Assembly: GCA_030613705.1 (NCBI GenBank)
Contig: JAUWLJ010000073.1
Span: 1 to 8,523, forward strand
Origin: Chloroflexota bacterium
GTDB taxonomy: Bacteria > Chloroflexota > Anaerolineae > Anaerolineales > UBA4823
Direction: 5' to 3'
Length of the DNA: 8,523 nt
The position numbers were made by a program, and so were the translations under genes. This document shows, piece by piece, positions 6,225 through 8,523 of this stretch. Position 1 is the first letter of the stretch. The number at the start of each line of letters is the position of its first letter. The notes beneath the pieces are model-generated. The model saw only the letters and a list, made by a program, of their open reading frames with translations, was not told the DNA's origin and made no database searches.

Positions 6225-7115
6225 ATGAACCCTGAGCGGCCACCCATTTGTGATTATGAAGGTTCAGACTACCAGACATCGGTCTGGGATATGAGTGATC
6301 GTGCCTACGAAGATCAGGTCGAGGCGATCGCCATACAGCGGCTGCTTCCCGAATCTGGTGAGCTCCTGCTCGAGATTGGCGCCGGTGCGGGGCGCAACAC
6401 ACCCCGCTATAAAGCTTTTCAGCGTGTTGTCCTGGTAGATTATTCAAGCACCCAGCTCCAGCAAGCGCAGACCAATCTTGGATCCAGTGACAGATATATT
6501 TATGTCGCCGCGAACGCCTACCAACTACCCTTTGTCCCGGGTGTTTTCGATGGCGCCACCATGATTCGCACCCTGCATCACATGGCGGAACCACTACTCG
6601 CATTAGAACAGGTTCGGCTGTCGCTGCAACCAGGAGCGACTTTCATCCTCGAGTACCCCAACAAACACAACTTGAAAGCCATCCTGCGTTACACCTTCCG
6701 GCAGCAATCCTGGAGCCCCTTCACTCCCGAGGCGGTTGAATTCACCACCTTGAACTTTGACTTCCACCCAAAATCTGTTCGTAATTGGTTGGAGACCAGC
6801 GGTTTTTCCGTTGAACGTCAGCTGACCGTATCGCACTTTCGGATCGATACGCTCAAACGTTTATTGCCCCTTGACATGCTTGTCAAACTGGATTCAATTG
6901 TTCAGTTGAGCGGGAATTGGTGGCAGCTCAGCCCCAGCGTTTTTGTTTCAGCATCCGCGGTTGGTGATACAGCTATTGCCCCACCAGGAGCCTTATTCCG
7001 TTGTCTGGTGTGTGACCACAACCAGCTAGAACAAACGGATGATTCACTCATCTGTCCCAACTGCCGCTATCATTGGAACTACGAAAACGGAATATATGAT
7101 TTTCGCCTGAAGTAA
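6225..7115 (+). CDS. Class I SAM-dependent methyltransferase with C-terminal Trm112-like zinc ribbon
   Basis: A 296-residue protein in two parts. Residues 45-145 form a class I (Rossmann) methyltransferase core: LLLEIGAGAGRNTP at 47-60 is motif I for S-adenosylmethionine, VLVDYS at 69-74 is motif II, and the segment from AANAYQLPF at 95-103 to RTLHHM at 115-120 matches Methyltransf_11-type enzymes. LQPGATFILEYPN at 134-146 is post-core. The tail (258-296) has a four-cysteine ribbon, CLVC at 260-263 and CPNC at 277-280, then a YENGIYDFRL ending like Trm112/UPF0434 proteins. The substrate is unknown. The ATG at 6225 is chosen; a TTG at 6213 in the same frame lies within the upstream hairpin and has no ribosome site. 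Even the ATG has only a weak GAG upstream. It follows ugd by 97 bp, so a role in modifying a UDP-glucuronate-derived glycan or lipid is possible but only inferred from position. Confidence 0.85.
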   Translation: MNPERPPICDYEGSDYQTSVWDMSDRAYEDQVEAIAIQRLLPESGELLLEIGAGAGRNTPRYKAFQRVVLVDYSSTQLQQAQTNLGSSDRYIYVAANAYQLPFVPGVFDGATMIRTLHHMAEPLLALEQVRLSLQPGATFILEYPNKHNLKAILRYTFRQQSWSPFTPEAVEFTTLNFDFHPKSVRNWLETSGFSVERQLTVSHFRIDTLKRLLPLDMLVKLDSIVQLSGNWWQLSPSVFVSASAVGDTAIAPPGALFRCLVCDHNQLEQTDDSLICPNCRYHWNYENGIYDFRLK

Positions 7116-7125
7116 GGCCCAGGGG

Positions 7126-7860
7126 TTAGAGCTTCTCCACAACCCAAAAATGTGATAATCCAAATAACCGGGCAGGTGAGTTTTCTAAATCTTGTAAGAT
7201 TCCCCGCATCAATCGTCCGAATTTCGGCCAACGGGCAATGATATTATCATATGCTCCGAATATGATCTGGCGCTGCTGGATGCGTACCGGTAAACCGGAG
7301 AATAAATTTTCTAATTCTTTGGCGGAGTAAACTCGCACATGTGGGGCCAGGCGATTACGCATTTTACGCGGCAGGTAGTTAACCAGGGGAATATTACCAA
7401 AATGGTAGCGACCTCGCCAGTAAACGCCGTGTGTCTCAAAAGGGTAACCACGGTTGGGTACAAAAATCGCCATTCGGCCTCCAGACCGCAGTATGCGAAC
7501 CATTTCTGCTGCGCAGGCGCGATCGTCCTGCACGTGTTCCAACACCTCATGGCTTAAAATGAAATCGAAGGTGGCAGATGGCAAGGGGATCATTTCTCCA
7601 GCTGCATTAACAACATGCTGAGCGAGCTGGTGCGCCTCTTGAGCCCGGGGAAAGTCGAACTCCAACCCGATTGCCATTGAGCTGGGTTGGGCCAAACGAT
7701 CCAGGTAGATCCCAACGCCACAGCCATTTTCTAATAAAAGCCCCTTGATGCGGTCTCCTGCGGTCTCCAAAATCATTTGCAGACGACGTTCCTGACCGCT
7801 ACGCCAGATATAAGATGGCTCCCCTCGCAGGGCTGCCTTATCCATATCCCGGTCAACCAT
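7126..7860 (-). CDS. Class I SAM-dependent methyltransferase (Methyltransf_11 type)
   Basis: A 244-residue cytosolic methyltransferase. Motif I is LLLENGCGVGIYL at 41-53, motif II the acidic strand GLEFD at 65-69, then AAGEMIPLPSATFDFILS at 86-103 and HEVLEHV at 104-110, a signature typical of Methyltransf_11/UbiE-like enzymes. The motif IV-V region LRSGGRMAIFVPNRGYPF follows at 124-141. The C-terminal third has no recognised substrate domain. The target is not evident; relatives of this type methylate lipids, sugars or small molecules. The ATG at 7860 has a GGGAG five nt upstream and overlaps the stop of the PNPOx-like gene by 8 bp, so translation is probably coupled; ATG at 7845 is a weaker alternative. 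It converges with the zinc-ribbon methyltransferase, leaving only 10 bp between the two stops and no room for a separate terminator. The two methyltransferases differ in length, termini and motif detail, so they are not a recent duplication. Confidence 0.88.
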   Translation of the reverse strand: MVDRDMDKAALRGEPSYIWRSGQERRLQMILETAGDRIKGLLLENGCGVGIYLDRLAQPSSMAIGLEFDFPRAQEAHQLAQHVVNAAGEMIPLPSATFDFILSHEVLEHVQDDRACAAEMVRILRSGGRMAIFVPNRGYPFETHGVYWRGRYHFGNIPLVNYLPRKMRNRLAPHVRVYSAKELENLFSGLPVRIQQRQIIFGAYDNIIARWPKFGRLMRGILQDLENSPARLFGLSHFWVVEKL

Positions 7861-8395
7861 TCCTGCTCCCGGAAATTCCCTGGTGGCTGTTTAACAGGGT
7901 CCAGGCAGGGTCATCTGCAACCATTTTCTCTGCCGGACTTTGCCCCCATTCCTGCTTAAAACCAAAACCTTTCCGGTTATCAATTAAGCGGATCCAATGG
8001 GGTTTGAAAACATATAGCTGGTTTATGACAATGATCTCCTGGAGGTTACTCACAAAAGGGAATTTAGTCTGGTAGAGATCCCATGCCCCCTGCCATTCAC
8101 TTTTTGATTGTACTGCTGTGGTAACGCCTCGCATTTGCAATCCGTGGATCTCCTGCCAGCCACCACGCTCACCATTAACAGTAATTGCAGCCCGCGGTTC
8201 GTTAGTGATGTCCAGAGCATGTTGGCTTTCAGCATCCGAGAAGAAGTAGAAGTTAATCTGGTCATCGCAGGCAAAATAAACCGCAGCTGCATGCGGTTCA
8301 CCATCCATCCCAATTGTCGCGATAGTCATCGTGGTGAGATGAAGCAATTCTTCGATCGAGCTCTTCAACTCAACCGAATCTACTTTTCTTTCCAT
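7853..8395 (-). CDS. Pyridoxamine 5'-phosphate oxidase-like (PNPOx-like) flavin-binding split-barrel protein
   Basis: A 180-residue protein of the FMN-binding split beta-barrel type. The N-terminal half shows the usual pattern: an opening helix, then MTIATIGMDGEPHAAAVYF at 23-41, FYFFSDAESQHALDI at 49-63, PRAAITVN at 67-74 and WQEIHGLQMRGVT at 80-92. Near residues 129-150 FKPHWIRLIDNRKGFGFKQEW matches the conserved end of many family members. Such proteins bind FMN, F420 or heme and act as small oxidoreductases; the substrate cannot be read here, and it is not the true PdxH. The ATG at 8395 lies inside the end of the UbiX-type gene (16-bp overlap), with no independent ribosome site, so it is probably translated by coupling. 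It overlaps the following methyltransferase by 8 bp. Placement directly after a UbiX-type flavin enzyme suits shared flavin chemistry, but that is an inference. Confidence 0.88.
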   Translation of the reverse strand: MERKVDSVELKSSIEELLHLTTMTIATIGMDGEPHAAAVYFACDDQINFYFFSDAESQHALDITNEPRAAITVNGERGGWQEIHGLQMRGVTTAVQSKSEWQGAWDLYQTKFPFVSNLQEIIVINQLYVFKPHWIRLIDNRKGFGFKQEWGQSPAEKMVADDPAWTLLNSHQGISGSRNG

Positions 8396-8523
8396 CTCGA
8401 GTATATATCGTTTTCGATCCCTACCCTGGCCAGGACACGACCAACTGTATCGTCGATCATATCTGCCATACTCACTGTGCGTGCATAGAACGCCGTAACA
8501 GGGGGAAAGATGACACTCCCAGC
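8380..8523 (-). CDS. ubiX: UbiX-type flavin prenyltransferase, C-terminal end (partial)
   Basis: Only the last 47 residues are in the window; the 5' part lies beyond position 8523. The segment VIFPPVTAFYART at 4-16 of the fragment and DMIDDTVGRVLARVGIE at 21-37 match the conserved C-terminus of UbiX/Pad1 proteins (compare the PPxPAFYxRP and HTVGRVLD motifs). UbiX joins a dimethylallyl group to FMN, producing the prenylated flavin used by UbiD-type decarboxylases in ubiquinone-type and aromatic-acid pathways. The stop TAG lies 16 bp inside the PNPOx-like gene. The active-site region is off the window, so function rests on the tail motif alone. Whether a UbiD partner is upstream cannot be seen. 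Confidence 0.8.
   Translation of the reverse strand, partial: AGSVIFPPVTAFYARTVSMADMIDDTVGRVLARVGIENDIYSRWKEK

Overview
The window reads as a gene-dense bacterial chromosome segment of moderate G+C content with short intergenic gaps and several overlapping genes. The protein style (urocanate hydratase, single-domain methyltransferases, a PNPOx-like flavin protein directly after a UbiX-like gene) made me think of Chloroflexota, Anaerolineae in particular. That is an impression from sequence style, not a demonstrated placement. I see no tRNA, rRNA, insertion sequence, prophage or CRISPR array.

Left block (85-4485, all minus strand; listed in transcription order, from high to low coordinates). 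First comes an Rrf2-family regulator with cysteines suited to an Fe-S cluster. It is followed by a small uncharacterised reading frame, then urocanate hydratase (hutU, histidine degradation). A six-helix membrane protein resembling the heme-handling protein CcmC overlaps the hutU stop by 4 bp, and an MFS transporter follows. Just upstream of hutU lies an intrinsic-terminator-like hairpin whose loop carries a perfect TATAAT. This could end transcripts arriving from rrf2 while starting a fresh hutU transcript.

Middle block (4486-7115, plus strand). A 289-bp divergent intergenic region carries several inverted repeats and a candidate rrf2 promoter. UDP-glucose 6-dehydrogenase (450 aa, all key catalytic residues visible) follows. 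After it comes a very strong hairpin, then a class I SAM methyltransferase with a C-terminal four-cysteine zinc ribbon of the Trm112/UPF0434 type. UDP-glucuronate production next to methyltransferases hints at surface polysaccharide or glycolipid work, but no glycosyltransferase lies inside the window.

Right block (7126-8523, minus strand, converging on the middle block with a 10-bp gap). Three genes overlap head to tail: the C-terminal end of a UbiX-type flavin prenyltransferase cut by the window edge, a PNPOx-like split-barrel flavin protein, and a second class I SAM methyltransferase. Overlaps of 16 and 8 bp point to one transcript with coupled translation.

I found no clear new defence or mobile system. 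The most unusual items are the promoter-in-terminator arrangement at hutU, the CcmC-like gene coupled to hutU, the start-codon-poor small gene between rrf2 and hutU, and the methyltransferase-zinc-ribbon fusion behind a long hairpin.
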